This document shows, piece after piece, positions 10,026 to 21,648 of a stretch of DNA of 64,000 nt (position 1 is the stretch's first letter; each line of letters opens with the position of its first letter). Source of the DNA: Fagopyrum homotropicum (taxonomy: Eukaryota; Streptophyta; Magnoliopsida; Caryophyllales; Polygonaceae). The notes under the pieces were generated by a model. That model was given only the letters and a program-made list of their open reading frames with translations. It searched no databases and was not told the origin of the DNA. The stretch lies in the NCBI GenBank assembly GCA_033239125.1, contig BSWB01000003.1:36843001-36907000 (forward strand). The letters are read 5' to 3'. The position numbers and the translations under genes are program-made.

Positions 10026-10098
10026 CATAAGGCAAAAATCGGACTGTTCTTGGCTAGGATCGACCGATCTCCTTTGATGAACAACCCGATTTTCCTTA
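10026..10098 (+). repeat. Triple motif module (AATCGG / GATCGACCGATC / CCGATT) in the solo LTR
   Basis: The order is AATCGG, spacer ctgttcttgg, GATCGACCGATC, spacer, CCCGATTTTCC. Athila B has the same spacer words (tgttcttg, ttttcc) at the matching LTR position, but with CCACGG, CCATGGCCGTGG and ACCGTGG in place of the motifs. Confidence 0.7.
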
Positions 10099-10689
10099 TG
10101 TCGTACCTACCTTGGTTTATCCTTGATCTTTGGTTAAATATTTCTTAAACCCTAGCCTTTTTAAACCTTTATAACCTATATCCGAGTGTGGGAAAGAGAC
10201 TTACCCGGTGATTCCCGTCCTTGGTTGACAACGATTACAAGATTAGGTAATAGAGGATTCAAACCCCTCAATTAAGGTTGAGTGTGCCAAAACTGTTACC
10301 TTTGTGAGTTAACCTGATTTTTTCGGGTTTTGTGTTTGGTTTTGACAATATTATCCTTCCCTTAGATCCTCTATCTTATCGAAACTCAACATCCTTTAGT
10401 TAGAGCCTTTGGGTTTGGAAATAGATGGTGGAGACTTCATCGTACATCATACCGTTTTAGAACACATACCTTAGTAACCCCAACTCTGTCAATACAATCT
10501 TTAGAAGTCTTGAATCGAAAATCATAATTGGATACCTTGATCCTTAGAATCTGCTTTCCAAATTATTACACAAAGTCTTTGTCTTTTCTTGTCAATAGTT
10601 GCATCTTTCCTTGTTAGATATCTTACTCTGATTTTGATTTCACCAAATCCTTGTGTTCGACCCTGAAATATTTTCTATTGTTGCGATTG

Positions 10690-10706
10690 ATCCGTACACT
10701 GCGGAT
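10690..10706 (+). other. Conserved LTR stem-loop (ATCCG-TACACTG-CGGAT)
   Basis: A perfect 5-bp stem with a 7-nt loop TACACTG, about 70 bp from the sense 3' end of the LTR. Equivalent hairpins with changed but still paired stems occur in Athila A, B and C. Confidence 0.65.
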
Positions 10707-10774
10707 TCGATTTGCTTTTATTATTGGTCATAAATTTAAGACTTTTACGCACAACCTTTGGAGCGAACAAACAC

Positions 10775-11300
10775 CCTCTAATGACACATGTATAGTGACA
10801 AAGTTCATCCGGAAAAACATTTTTACAAGATTCGGAGTTCCCGAGATTATCATAAGTGATGGTGGTTCTCACTTCATTGAGAAGCAGTTTAAAGTGTTGT
10901 TGAAAACGTATAGGGTGCATCACAAAAAATTGATACCACCTATCACCCCCAGACAAATGGACATGTTGAAGTCTCCAATAGAAAAAAAAGAGCATTATGG
11001 AGAAAATAGTGTCTTGGTCCAGAAATGATTGGAGTTTTAAACTTCATGACGCTCTCTAGGCTTACCACACTAAATTCAAAATACCCATCGGAACTTCACC
11101 TTGTCTATGCAAAAGCTTGCCACTTGCCGGACGAGCTTGAACACAAAGCCATGTGGACTCTAAAGTATATGATATTCAACCTCAAGGATGCCGGAGAGCA
11201 TCGTCATTCTCCCGTAAAATACTTGCACTATGTTAATTCTTTCTATTTCTTTTCGTGCAAATATGCCTCCATGCCGCACCCGAATAGTGCATAGGAACAA
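10775..11300 (+). pseudogene. Athila-like integrase, C-terminal part
   Basis: It continues the integrase core after the solo LTR: SNDTCIVTKFIRKNIFTRFG, PEIIISDGGSHF (second catalytic Asp region), then YRVHHK and, after frameshifts near 10930-11030, SKYPSELHLVYAKACHLP and ELEHKAMWTLK, the standard C-terminal region of Athila/Tat integrases. The catalytic Glu region near PPITPRQMDMLKSPIE is disrupted by frameshift. It is not functional. Confidence 0.8.
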
Positions 11301-11477
11301 TGTGTCGTTGTGGCCAAGTACAGAAGGGTCCATGCACAACTCAAAAACCTTAAACGTAAGCCCACAAGATACATCAATCTTTGGATGATCGACGAGATAA
11401 ACGCTCGAGGGAACCTTGAATAGCTAGCCAACAACGGAGGCTTTTGGGATTACATGACTACACTCTTTATGAGCTAA

Positions 11478-12619
11478 GTGAAGCCGACTATGGAGGTCCT
11501 CTCATCCTTTTACACAAATGTTGTCGGCCACATTGAGAATGCCCGGGTTACTTACCCAATTATGGGACGGTTCCACAAGATCACCATCAATGAGTTTGGT
11601 GCCTTGTTTGGTTTCTCTCTAGGCGGAATCCAGGCACTTACCACTGAGTTATATAACCCGGTATAATTCTAGCCAGGTGATGATGATGTATTGGGCTTCT
11701 CAGTAAAGGTCTCCAAGATATACCACCCGCTCCTCCACATGTTTCACTTCCTCTTCTCCTCTCACCTGATCCCGAGGTAGGACTCAACTAGTATGATGAC
11801 AACACGGGAGCTGTTCATCACTTACTGTTTGTTACATGGACTCCAACCGGACATGACTTACTTTCTCTACTTGAACCTACTCGGGAAGAAGAACCACCTA
11901 GCCGGTACTATAGTTCATGGAGGCCAAGTCACTCGCCTGATGTAGAGATATTACCCGAACATCTCCTACTTCACTGCTCTTTACCCTCACCCTAGGTTCC
12001 TCGGATTTGAGACTTTGATCCGGATGAACCTATAGTCCTACACTGATGGTTAACTCTAGGTGAATGTCTAGGGTAACATGTTGAGGTAAAACCCTTAGAC
12101 ATCTATTCAGGACCCGGACAACTAGCTTAATATCTTCATCAAATTTGAGTATGAGCCACTACTCAGTGATGACGAGGGAGCCAATGGTGATAATGATGAC
12201 GATGAAGATGGAGAGGACCGCTTTATCCGATGAGCAGTTACATACGCTTTTGAGCGTGACTATCCCCCTACTCCCCCGCCACCTTCACAGTTCTATTCTC
12301 AAGGAGGTGGTGAGTCCTCTTTTGCATCTCCTCACGACTTCTTGCACCAGTTCTCCACTTGCGGTATCGCCGAGTCATCACCTAGGGTTGCTTGGCAGAC
12401 CTCACAAAGTGTTGGATGTCAGGTTTGGGAGACACAATAGACTGACGTGCTCACAGAGTTCGGACACCGACTGACTTCCATCGACGGCCACCTTACTACC
12501 CTTGATGGAACCATCAAGGGCTATGGTTTTACACTCACCGCCTACAGCTCGCACATGATGAATTATGCTAGAGATATGCACTCTGTGCTCTTTGTCCAAG
12601 AACGCATTGAGGATCTATC
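11478..12619 (+). pseudogene. Athila ORF1-like protein (degraded; C-terminal end at 15241-15319)
   Basis: A decayed frame lies between integrase and the 3' LTR, where Athila-type elements carry an extra ORF. It encodes GRFHKITINEFGALFGFSL and then, with several frame changes, segments matching the Athila A ORF1 (LLHGLQPDMTYFLYLNLL-like, acidic DDDEDGE, a Pro-rich tail). The frame is cut at 12619 by a solo LTR. Downstream, at 15241-15319, a short tail with PSTPPPSSP resembles the Pro-rich C-terminus of Athila A ORF1. The biochemical function of this family is unknown to me. Confidence 0.6.
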
Positions 12620-13080
12620 TATAAGAGATAGGATTTTCGAATCCTAAATAAACATGATTAAGGTGGCGGATTAAACCTAATCATTGATAGTAATATTGGG
12701 TCTACTTACGAACGGGGTGAAATTGGCAAGCTTGGATTCCACCATTGAGTTTATGGCCTGAGATTGACCTTGTGGGGAAAGTTCTACTTTTCATCCGGAG
12801 AATAATTTTTACCCCCGTATTATTTGGAGCATTTGGGAGCTTCATTTAAAAAAGGCAGTTGAGAGAAATGATCAAGATATCGGACATATCCTAGATATGA
12901 AATAACATGGAAAGACAAAATTGTCAAAAGAGTCGCTATTTTGTTTCTTAGCGGCTAAGAAGGGCGGCTTATGAATATGCATTTACAAGGAAATTGCGGA
13001 ATAACTGCCCACACAATATTCCAGAATTATTATTCCAATTCTGAGAAGTTTGGAGAAAGGTCCCAAACCGCCTTCGGATC

Positions 13081-13306
13081 GGTAAAAGGATAATTATCGA
13101 CTTTGCCAAAGGATAATGCAAGAGGATAATTATCCATTTTGCTAAAGGATAATGCTAGAGGAAAATCATCCACTTTGCTTAAAGGATAATGCTAAAGGAT
13201 AATCATCGATTTTGCTAAAGAATTATTTTCGACTTTGCTAAAGGAAAATGGTAAAGGATAATTATCGATTTTGCTAAAGAATAATGCTAAATGATAATTA
13301 TCGATT
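13081..13306 (+). repeat. Tandem U3 repeats upstream of the LTR TATA box
   Basis: About eight imperfect units of the type gctaaaggataattatcgattt, roughly 20-50 bp apart, lie directly before a TATA box. Such arrays in LTR U3 regions often act as enhancers; that role is inferred here. Confidence 0.7.
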
Positions 13307-13310
13307 TCTC

Positions 13311-13318
13311 TATAAATA
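13311..13318 (+). promoter_or_regulatory. LTR TATA box (TATAAATA)
   Basis: TATAAATAGAGG is a strong plant TATA match immediately after the U3 tandem repeats, and a CT/AT-rich stretch suited to a start site follows. It is probably the Pol II promoter of the solo LTR. Confidence 0.6.
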
Positions 13319-15319
13319 GAGGAAATTCATTCATTTCCTTTCACATCTTCTCGTAAAAGTTCTAATTTCTCTCAACCTTCACATGTAGATCTACTCTTCG
13401 TTTGCAATCTGATTTCTAATCCGTTTGAATTTCCAGATTCCTTTCTTCACCCTCTTTATGTTGGCACCGAGTTTTTGCTTTTCTGATAACGTTAAGGCTA
13501 GGTCGAGCATGTCCTTTCCTTGGACGGTTCCGTCGCTCAGATTCCGGTGAATTTGATGGTGTCCGAGCATAGCCAGCGTCGTTGTGATTCCGAATCTTCT
13601 TTCGGATCGTCAATCGGGTTAGTAACGAATAAGTTATGAATTTATTCGTTTTCCGTATTTCGATTTGGCCTAAAGGCTTGTCAAAATGGATAATTGGAAA
13701 TTTCATTATGCTTGTTACATTATTCTGGTGATTATGGGCTATTTGTTTGATGAGATTTGATGACAGGTGGGTTCAGAACTGCTTGCGGGCAAAACGTTAT
13801 TCTGGTGAATTTTAATTAATTAACTAAAGATTAATTAATTAAACTAGGAATTTAGAAAACGCTATAAGCTAATTAAATTCAAATGAATGAATTTAATTGA
13901 TGTTTGAAGCAAGAAGTTTGATACGAGGAATATGATATTCTCGACAAGTGTTGTTGAAGACGATAGACTAACTATAGCTTAGTTGCTCAATGAGCATATC
14001 CATGTAAGTCTTCGGACTTACTTAGCTTCGATCTGCAGAAACTCATGCCTGAGAGATTTTATCTTGTTGTGTTGAATTGTGATTAATGTTATGCATTGTG
14101 ATGTGTTATGTGTGAAACATGTTAATGTTATTGTTGTGTGTTAGGATGAATATGATGATGTGATGTGTAAAGCATGCTTAATATTGTTGTTATGCATATC
14201 ATGCTAGGGTTATGTGAAATGATTAAATTGATAAGTGTTAGCCTATTGAGGCGTGGAATTATAGGACATGATAAGCTTGTTGAGGCGTGTGACATGATGG
14301 AGACCTGTAAAGGTCAAGAGTATGTAAAGTGAGTATTTTGCAGTGAATGCCGGAGCTTGGTCAGGCCCGGATCACTTGCGCGTGTATAAGAATGACGCCG
14401 AGTCTGATGGACTTCGGGCTCGGGTCGCACACCTAATTAAAATGGTAAATATTTGCATTATCATGAACGGGAAAATGTTACATGTGGTTAGAGGGTTAAG
14501 ACTATAACCCGCCACGCGAAATCCTGGCCCTTAGACTTGATTATCCTGGCTACGACCTAAGAGCAAAATGTCTGAATTAACCTAATCTGTACAATAGTGA
14601 GCTCACACCAAAGCCAGAATCGTTAAGCAAGTACTCCGGATTATGTTTGGAGTCCAAATTGTAAATTCCATACTGCATTCACATGCATCATTTATAAAAG
14701 CATGATATCATCTCATGAGCACGATATATGGTATTTGAATACATGTGTTGTATTGTGATGTCTTGATATAATCTCTCGTGGATAGATTAAGATCGGTAGC
14801 TAACAGTTTTAAACCAAATATTTTTAGGTAATGTCGATCATAGGAACGCTTCAGGGATGCCAACTGTAGGAAGTAGACAACCGGGGCAGTGTTATCCCAA
14901 GGGTTGGTTGAACTTCTTTTGAACTAATCGCTTGCAAGCGAGTCTTTTGTGGCTTGTGTGCAATTGTGTACACGTGTTAATTTTGGGCTGATGTGTTAAG
15001 ACCTTTGTTAAGGTGTCATGTTTCGAAATGTCGTCCTGGGGATATACATACTAACTGCATGCAAGTTTGTTATGTAAAGGTTTTATAAATGGCAGGTTGG
15101 ATGTTTTCATTATTTCTTCGTGCTTCTTGTTGCAAGGTCCTATTTGTGAAGTTGTTGTTAGGCTAACTGATGGGACCCATTGTGTGGTCCTTATCCTAGT
15201 GACGTCTTGGGTTACTTAGAACTCGGGTCGTTACACTATCGCCTTTGTGAGCATGGCATTATACGACCACAAAGACACACTGGCGATCCATCGACTCCTC
15301 CTCCTAGCTCTCCATAATA

Positions 15320-15982
15320 TCGATGGATACATATGATCCTGTTGAGGCCAAAATTTCTCCACGTGAGTATCTATTGCCTATTATTTCTCTTGACTTGTGA
15401 AACTATGAGGATACAATTCGTTTTAAGTATGGGGTGTAATAACTAAATAATTATTATGTTGCATTTGGATAAAACTTGTAATATTTGCTTCACATTGCTT
15501 ATGTGCTTCTTTCCCCTACTTATCTATCTTTCTTACTTATTTGCATGATTTGACGAAAATCGTTTGTGGATCAAAATTTTTTTTTTGCTTTAACTCGATA
15601 CAACCAGTTTTATGAAAGTCCATATTTGTTGCTTGACATTACGTGTCAATGATGCTTTAAATGTTGACTTTTTGCTATTGTCTACATATATGCGTATTTT
15701 TGGATAAAATCGTTGATGAAAAACCTAACCAAACAACACCTGGTGAGATTTCTCTAAAGCTTGGAAATGCACTCTCATGTGTCCTTTCTTTCCTTTTTGT
15801 GTGTGATCTAGCTCCAAATTGCTTAGGATCTTCTAGAGCTTGTGAATGACTCTTTTGCAAAACCACGAGCTCATTGAAATCTCTATATTTGATGTAAAGA
15901 GGTTTGGGGCTCTCTTTGATAAGATTTTTGTATCCTTTTTTCCTAGCATATATGAAATATCACTCTATTTTCCAAATTCTTG

Positions 15983-16069
<87 letters not shown>

Positions 16070-16938
16070 CCCCTCTTTGGTGCTCCATAATATAGCCTCT
16101 CGATCATATTGCCACGTGAAACCTATCTGGGGTTAAGAACTTAAAAGAAAACGAAAGAAACAAGTATGGGGTGATCCAAAGAAGATCCATGATTAGTGCA
16201 AATTCTTGAAGATTAGAAGAGCATATGAAACTCCGAAGATATTTTCAGGACTAATGAAGAGGAGAAAAAATTTCCGCTAGAAATCTTGCAACATATCAAG
16301 TAAGAGTTTATTCTAAAGAATGTTACTCCAATTTATACCTGAAAGAGGTAGAGTATATGATCCTAAATTGATATGTGCACAAGAAGTACAAATCACTACT
16401 CCTTGTGCACACATCATTCCTAAAAGGAATGATGTGTGCAAAAAATCAAGAAGGAAGAGTATGTGAGCCTAAATGAAAGGTGAATGATTGAGGCGATCTC
16501 GTTGTTCCAAAAAGAAGAACCAAATACCCTGTAATCATTTAACCTCTTTTGCCTACTCTTTTGGCCTATCAATATCACTACTCTTTGTCCCATCATCCCC
16601 GTTACACCCTATAAAAGACCTCATGATTTACATAATCTATTTGAACTTTTTGTTGACAAGTGGTGGAGTTTAAGAATGTCTTGACAAGCTTATGGTAACA
16701 CCTTTGTCCTTTTTGTTGAGCTTGATCGATGAACCTAAACACATTCTAATAAGATGAGTTAAACACATTTATCCTTTGGGAAGGTTTATAATCATCTTGT
16801 CTAGTTCCGTGAAACAATGATTGATACTACGATGGTTTGATTTGAAAGTTTAATTGTTTTTCTTAGCTGATGCATGCTCTTGTTATACAACGCATCATTT
16901 GTCTTTCATATTACTAACTCGAGGACAAGCAAAGAGCT
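15320..16938 (+). other. 3' untranslated region of the old Athila-like element
   Basis: The stretch lies between the ORF1 tail and the PPT, and is AT-rich with no recognisable protein. A PPT-like aagtatggggtg recurs at about 15424 and 16164. It contains a long TA tract. Confidence 0.4.
15985..16067. repeat. (TA)n microsatellite, about 41 units
   Basis: Uninterrupted TA dinucleotides. The Ile-Tyr open frames through it are artefacts. Confidence 0.98.
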
Positions 16939-16953
16939 AAGTATGGGGTGTTT
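16939..16953 (+). promoter_or_regulatory. Polypurine tract of the old Athila-like element
   Basis: aagtatggggtgttt directly precedes TGATAGCATC. The words ggacaagcaaagagctaagtatgggg are the typical end of Athila/Tat internal regions, where plus-strand DNA synthesis is primed. Confidence 0.75.
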
Positions 16954-18552
16954 TGATAGCATCGAAACATACGCGTTTTTTACCCTCTTATTCATGTTGT
17001 TTTACACATCTTATGGCAAGATATATATGCTGATAACAGAGAATACGTTCATATTATGTTGTCGGTATCTACTTCCGGTTATTTCTTATTTTAGGCTTTC
17101 AAGGCTTGCTTTAAAGCATTTACCATCCAAATTTACTCATTGATGCTTAAGATCTCGATCTTCTCTAAAGTCATCCATCACAAGGACAAAATCTCACATG
17201 ATTGAGGATCAACTGCTCTAGAAGCTCAAAAATACACTCTGGATTGGAGCCAACAACTTCCCTACTATAGAACATAAAATCACACAAGACGGTCTTTCCA
17301 AACAAGTTGGAACAACAAGTGAAACGCCCACCCTACATGCAGCCATACAGCCACCATGGCCGGTTGCTTGTCCGTTCTAGATGACGTTTGGACCAACCCA
17401 ACTCCTTTAAAGTTCAACCCAATATTTACATAATCGAAGGCCAAACGGCCACCCTACGGTAGCCATACGATTGTATACCAACTATATACTGGCCGTTTGA
17501 GCCGCGGTGGAAGCTTTGCTTCGTGAACTAATTTTCTAACTTGACGCTGGACTTTTCTGTATGAGTTTAGCCTGAGCATTATACTATATACCCCCAGATA
17601 TCTAGGGTTGTACACACCTCAAGAGAATATATCTCATTAAACTTTGCTTCTAGTTTATGTTAGCCATCAGAATCAACCTCGGTACCATAGCCGCGGTTAG
17701 ACTTATTTTGCTTTAAGTTTTATTATATCCAAATATTCTTCTTTTCATCTTATTTCTCTCATTGATCCATGTCTATCTAAGTCTTCTTTGATATAAGGGG
17801 TTTTTTGAATCTTATGATGGATCGATGGTGACTGTTTATGTGAATTACTGAACTGATATCAACAAGTTTATGTTTCATTTAAAAATGCTAATTCCACCTT
17901 TTAATTACCTATAAAAGGAGTGGTGTTTTTAATTAGTTTAGATAAAATAAGTGAAGGGCCTAAAGCGAAGTTTATTTTGTTGGATTTATTGAAAAGAACT
18001 TGGTTTTGAGAGTAGCTTTATCAAAGTTTCGAGGGTTTCAAAAATCATCGTAGAAAATTCCGGTCTTTGTACCTTTTTAAACAGAAGGGCCACAAGCGAT
18101 GATTTTCTTGGTCTTTTCCGGATTTCTAAATGCTTCATGAGTTTTCTATACTCGTCAAACCTCTGAATTGAGAGCTACGTGAGTTGGAAAGAACGGTTGT
18201 GTCTATACAAAAGAATATTTTAGATGGTTACCTACATAATTACTTATTGAAGTTCATGTCGTTCACATACGTGGTTACTATTTGATTTATCATAGAGGGG
18301 GTGCATATTCCCTTAGATAATTCATCCATATCATATCACCTCACACTTTGTTACCAATTGTTCTATGCTTGTTGTTCTCTAATACTACAAACCTGTTTGC
18401 CTCTATTTCCTTCCCCTTAGCTTACTATATATATTTATTTATTCCAACCATTACATACGTGGTCCTTGAAAATTTGATACCCGATTATCCTACCTCTGAT
18501 CTCGTATCCTTGCGGAGAAGTTGTTTATACTTTAGCAAAACTTCTACGATCA
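16954..18552 (+). mobile_element. 3' LTR of the old Athila-like element
   Basis: Starts TGATAGCATCG right after the PPT and ends near CGATCA at 18552, by comparison with the 5' copy ending ACATCA. Internal blocks match 5040-6491 in order. It contains an inverted pair AAACGGCC...GGCCGTTT at about 17443-17496, a possible further variant of the CGG-core motif pairs seen in the other Athila LTRs. Confidence 0.7.
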
Positions 18553-20605
18553 ATAAATTGATTCTCTTATTTTCAATTGAATTTGAAATGAAATTCTACT
18601 AACCTCATGTGTTGAACTCACGTCATAAAGTATCTTAAACAAAATCTAAAATTCAAATAAGTGTTCATTACCTAGATAATAGATTGAATAAAATGTCACA
18701 TATGTTGATCACTTGACTCGGGAGATTCTATAAAGTTGATACATTGGGTAACAACTAAGTTGATCTTATGACTAAAGCATTTGCAAATTGCTCCATCTTA
18801 GACCTCCAAAACGGCAAGTCGATGAGATCTAATGTACAACACATGCCATCATTCTAACGAGAGATAAAAGTTGAGGTCGGGTGTATAATCCATCCGCTTT
18901 TCTAATTTTTTAAACAAACATTTAAGATTATTACGTTGCAATGGAAGTCTAGCATTTTTAAAATTTTTGCTGTGTTTAAATTTGTTTTTACACTAGACAC
19001 TGACATGAGAGAAATCTTACAGATCTAAGAATAAAAAAAAAAGTAGGAGTTTAAAAATTTAATATTCCGCATGATTTTGAGAATAAACATTAACGGTAGG
19101 TTGTACTAGGGTTGTACCATGAGACATAATGGGCCAATTATTTGTTTTTGGGTAATAAAATATTATAATGGAAATATATAAGTTAGTTTATCTTGTATGA
19201 GTTGGTGGGGATTGAGCTGTCAAAAGAAGGGTGAAAGCTCCTTCCAGATTAATTTATGGCTTAGATTCTCTCTCCTTGATTAGATGAACAGCATCTTGCA
19301 TTATTATTTGATTTAGCACAAAGAGGCTGTGATTTGTTTGCATGTGTTGTGTCACGTTACGAATATGTTCTTCTTTATCCTTTCCTCATTCATTCATTCA
19401 TTCATTCAACTACGACATATGTGCATGCAAAATTAAGCGAATGCAATGGAGTGCTAGTTAGAGATATGATATTACAATTATTTGATGTGTTAGGAAGTTA
19501 GAGATGCAGCAGAGCAGAGCATAGCAGAGCACAAAGTTTTGTCTTTGACGAAAAGGAGCTTTTTGATCCTCCCCATCCCCAATTGCCCATCCCATGCCAT
19601 TTCCTTCTCCCCAAAACCCCCATTAAACATAACCAAGAATCTTCCATTATATTATTGTAATTTGTGGGGGCACTAATCAGCTTTTACAGATAAGCCACCC
19701 CCACGCCTCACCTCCCATGCATCTTGATTTCACTAATCAACCTATTTTTAACCTTATTAGGCAGTAAGTGCCCTCTTTTGTTGTTAAGTGTTGGAGGTCC
19801 CCCAACGAAACAAGAAATCTTTCATCTTTGAGGCTCATGTGAAACTCTTGTCCTATAAAAACAAAAGACCTCCCAACCAGTCATATACTATTCCTTTAAC
19901 CTCATCAGGAATCTCCTTTTCTCCATTATGCCCCAAACTTGAGCTCTTGGATTTTACCACAAACAAACGAAATACCAAAAGATGCTCACTACTGCTGATT
20001 ATCATCACTTACATAATGTTTTTTTTTGTAATCGCAGCATATAATTCGGTTCCTACTGTAACTGACAAATATATCATCTGAGAAAGAACTCAACAGAAAG
20101 TAGCAGCAGGAACTGATACAGCTAGCAATGTCAGGGAATGTACGTACTCTCTTCAATCATCATTGTTTCTTATAGAGAATCAACGGTAAAATTAAACATA
20201 CACGCTATAAGATTTTTACCCATTATAGCCGGATTCAAATCTAGTAACATAATTCTAGAATTTGTAGACAAAAAGTAAGAATCTTTTTGGGTCATTAACA
20301 TAATTATTCATCACTACCTGAGAACATCAAAGATCAGCCATGATTGAAACCTCCATTGACTGCAACTTGTAAGATCTTCGCTTTGCACCATAATTGCTGA
20401 ATAATTTGTCCATTCATTGCTGAATCAATACTACACAGAAGGCCTAATATCTCAAGAAAAGTAAACAGTGCTAGATTACACTTGGATTAGGAGGAAGACA
20501 TCAGCTGCATACAAGAGAATACAACAGAATCTAAACAAGTAGTAAAAACGCTAACACAGATAGCACAATTTTAATTGGATTCCTTTTCTGTTTTTCTTTT
20601 TGCAG
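18553..20605. other. Low-copy intergenic region and 3' flank of the MYBC1-like gene
   Basis: No transposon protein or open frame that I can support. The part from about 20300 to 20605 is probably the 3' UTR of the minus-strand gene. A (CATT)n microsatellite lies at 19386-19408. Confidence 0.5.
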
Positions 20606-21445
20606 TCAATCATCAATAGACGGAAACAAAGTAAGAACTTTCCTTCCACTTGCACCAGAATCTAAATCCTCTCCACCACCGCCGCCACTACTAACGGTAA
20701 CCCCTAATCTAGCTCCACCCAGCTGAGCTTGCCTTGACAAAAACGAATTCTGAAAATGACCCATTTGCCTATGATGATTGTGATGATGATGGTAGGTCCC
20801 ACCCACCACCATTGCCGCCACCTGATGCGGGTGGTGGAGGGAAGTCACCGGCGAGACATACCCGCCACCACCGCCGCTACCCTGTGGGTGCAAGAAATGG
20901 GCCGGCACAGGGGAGCTAGCAAACAAGTGATCGGTAGCCGGATCCCCAGACCCACCACCAGCGGAACCTCCACCTCCGGCGACGCCACCATTGTTAATCC
21001 CCTGCATACGTTTGAGATAAAGCCTGTACTTCTGCAAGTGGCTAGCGACGTTCTCTCTAGTGAGCCCATCTACACTCATCAGCTGCATTATTGTTTTAGG
21101 GACTGCGTTCTTGATTCCCAAGTGGGCCACAGCATCTACAAACCTCTTGTGAAGCTGTGGGGTCCACACTAGCCGGGGCCGCTTCAGGGTCCTCGCCGGC
21201 TCCTCGCTACCACCGGAGGAATCGAAGTCGCCGGAAATCGGGTGGTGGGTGGGGCCTAGAGGCGGAGGAGCTCGGCGATTCATCGGGAATTGGTGACCTC
21301 CTCCGGAGAAATTGCTGCTTGGTTGAATATCGAAAGCCATGGCGAGATCGCGTGAAATTAGGGTTTGAGAGAGAGGTGTGAGTTCCTCCGGCGATGGAAG
21401 CTCATCTTCCCACTTCGAAAACCAGTTTGAATCTTCTTCTCTCAT
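20606..21445 (-). CDS. MYBC1: GARP/MYB-like (SHLQKY) transcription factor, MYBC1-like
   Basis: A single-exon gene for a 279-residue nuclear DNA-binding protein. The N-terminus MREEDSNWFSKWEDELPSPE and the C-terminus KVLTLFPSIDD match Arabidopsis MYBC1 (At2g40970) as I remember it. The GARP B-motif spans residues about 87-147 (TLKRPRLVWTPQLHKRFVDA, VPKTIMQLMSVDGLTRENVA, SHLQKYRLYLKRMQ), the same class as LUX/PCL1 of the circadian evening complex. LFASSPVPAHFL and a His-rich tract (HHHHNHHRQ) lie C-terminal. I chose the Met at 21445 because the MREED start is the family start; an upstream in-frame Met at 21490 would add 15 atypical residues. Arabidopsis MYBC1 has been linked to negative regulation of freezing tolerance. 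Gly/Pro-rich linkers make the gene far more GC-rich than its surroundings. It has no internal stops and appears functional. Confidence 0.93.
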   Translation of the reverse strand: MREEDSNWFSKWEDELPSPEELTPLSQTLISRDLAMAFDIQPSSNFSGGGHQFPMNRRAPPPLGPTHHPISGDFDSSGGSEEPARTLKRPRLVWTPQLHKRFVDAVAHLGIKNAVPKTIMQLMSVDGLTRENVASHLQKYRLYLKRMQGINNGGVAGGGGSAGGGSGDPATDHLFASSPVPAHFLHPQGSGGGGGYVSPVTSLHHPHQVAAMVVGGTYHHHHNHHRQMGHFQNSFLSRQAQLGGARLGVTVSSGGGGGEDLDSGASGRKVLTLFPSIDD

Positions 21446-21648
21446 TGTGGGTTCGAGCTGAATTCTGGATATTAGTAAGAGTTGGATCAAAGAAAGATTG
21501 AAACTTCGTTGTAAACAAAAAAAAGAAGCTCTGTTTTTCTTTTGTATCTCCGAATACGAAGAATAAAGCGTGGAGAGGAAGATGAAGGTTGAAGAATATG
21601 GTGTGGAGGAGAAGTGTTCGAGGTGGATCTCGTTGCCTTCTTTTCAGT

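Larger units (their letters stand above)
9160..10769 (+). mobile_element. Solo LTR of an Athila-type element, TSD AACAC
   Basis: The block begins TGATGACATG and ends GAGCGAACA, flanked by perfect AACAC copies at 9155-9159 and 10770-10774. Its end matches the sense 3' ends of the Athila A, B and C LTRs (ccgtacactgcgg..ttaagac..gcgaaca). It has no internal region, PBS or second LTR, so it is a solo LTR left by LTR-LTR recombination. It lies inside the integrase of the older element, which is co-linear when the LTR and one AACAC are skipped. Near-palindromes GATCGGTCGATT and GATCGACCGATC lie at about 9494 and 10062. Confidence 0.9.
12620..15235 (+). mobile_element. Solo LTR of a Tekay/Del-type chromovirus, TSD CTATC
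   Basis: A 2616-bp block flanked by perfect CTATC copies (12615-12619 and 15236-15240). It ends GGGACCCATTGTGTGGTCC...CGGGTCGTTACA, like the end of the Tekay LTR at 42173 (gacccattgtgaggtcc...ggggtgttaca). The start is TATAAGAGATAGGATTTTCG, where TGTAA-type termini are usual, so the terminal TG seems mutated to TA. No PBS or internal region follows. It interrupts the ORF1-like pseudogene. Confidence 0.75.

Noticed and set aside
15846..16136. Open frames with long Ile-Tyr runs
   Set aside because: They are translations of the (TA)n tract at 15985-16067 and have no coding meaning.
20756..21172. Plus-strand open frame opposite the MYBC1-like gene
   Set aside because: It is antisense to a conserved GARP domain and shows no family features of its own.
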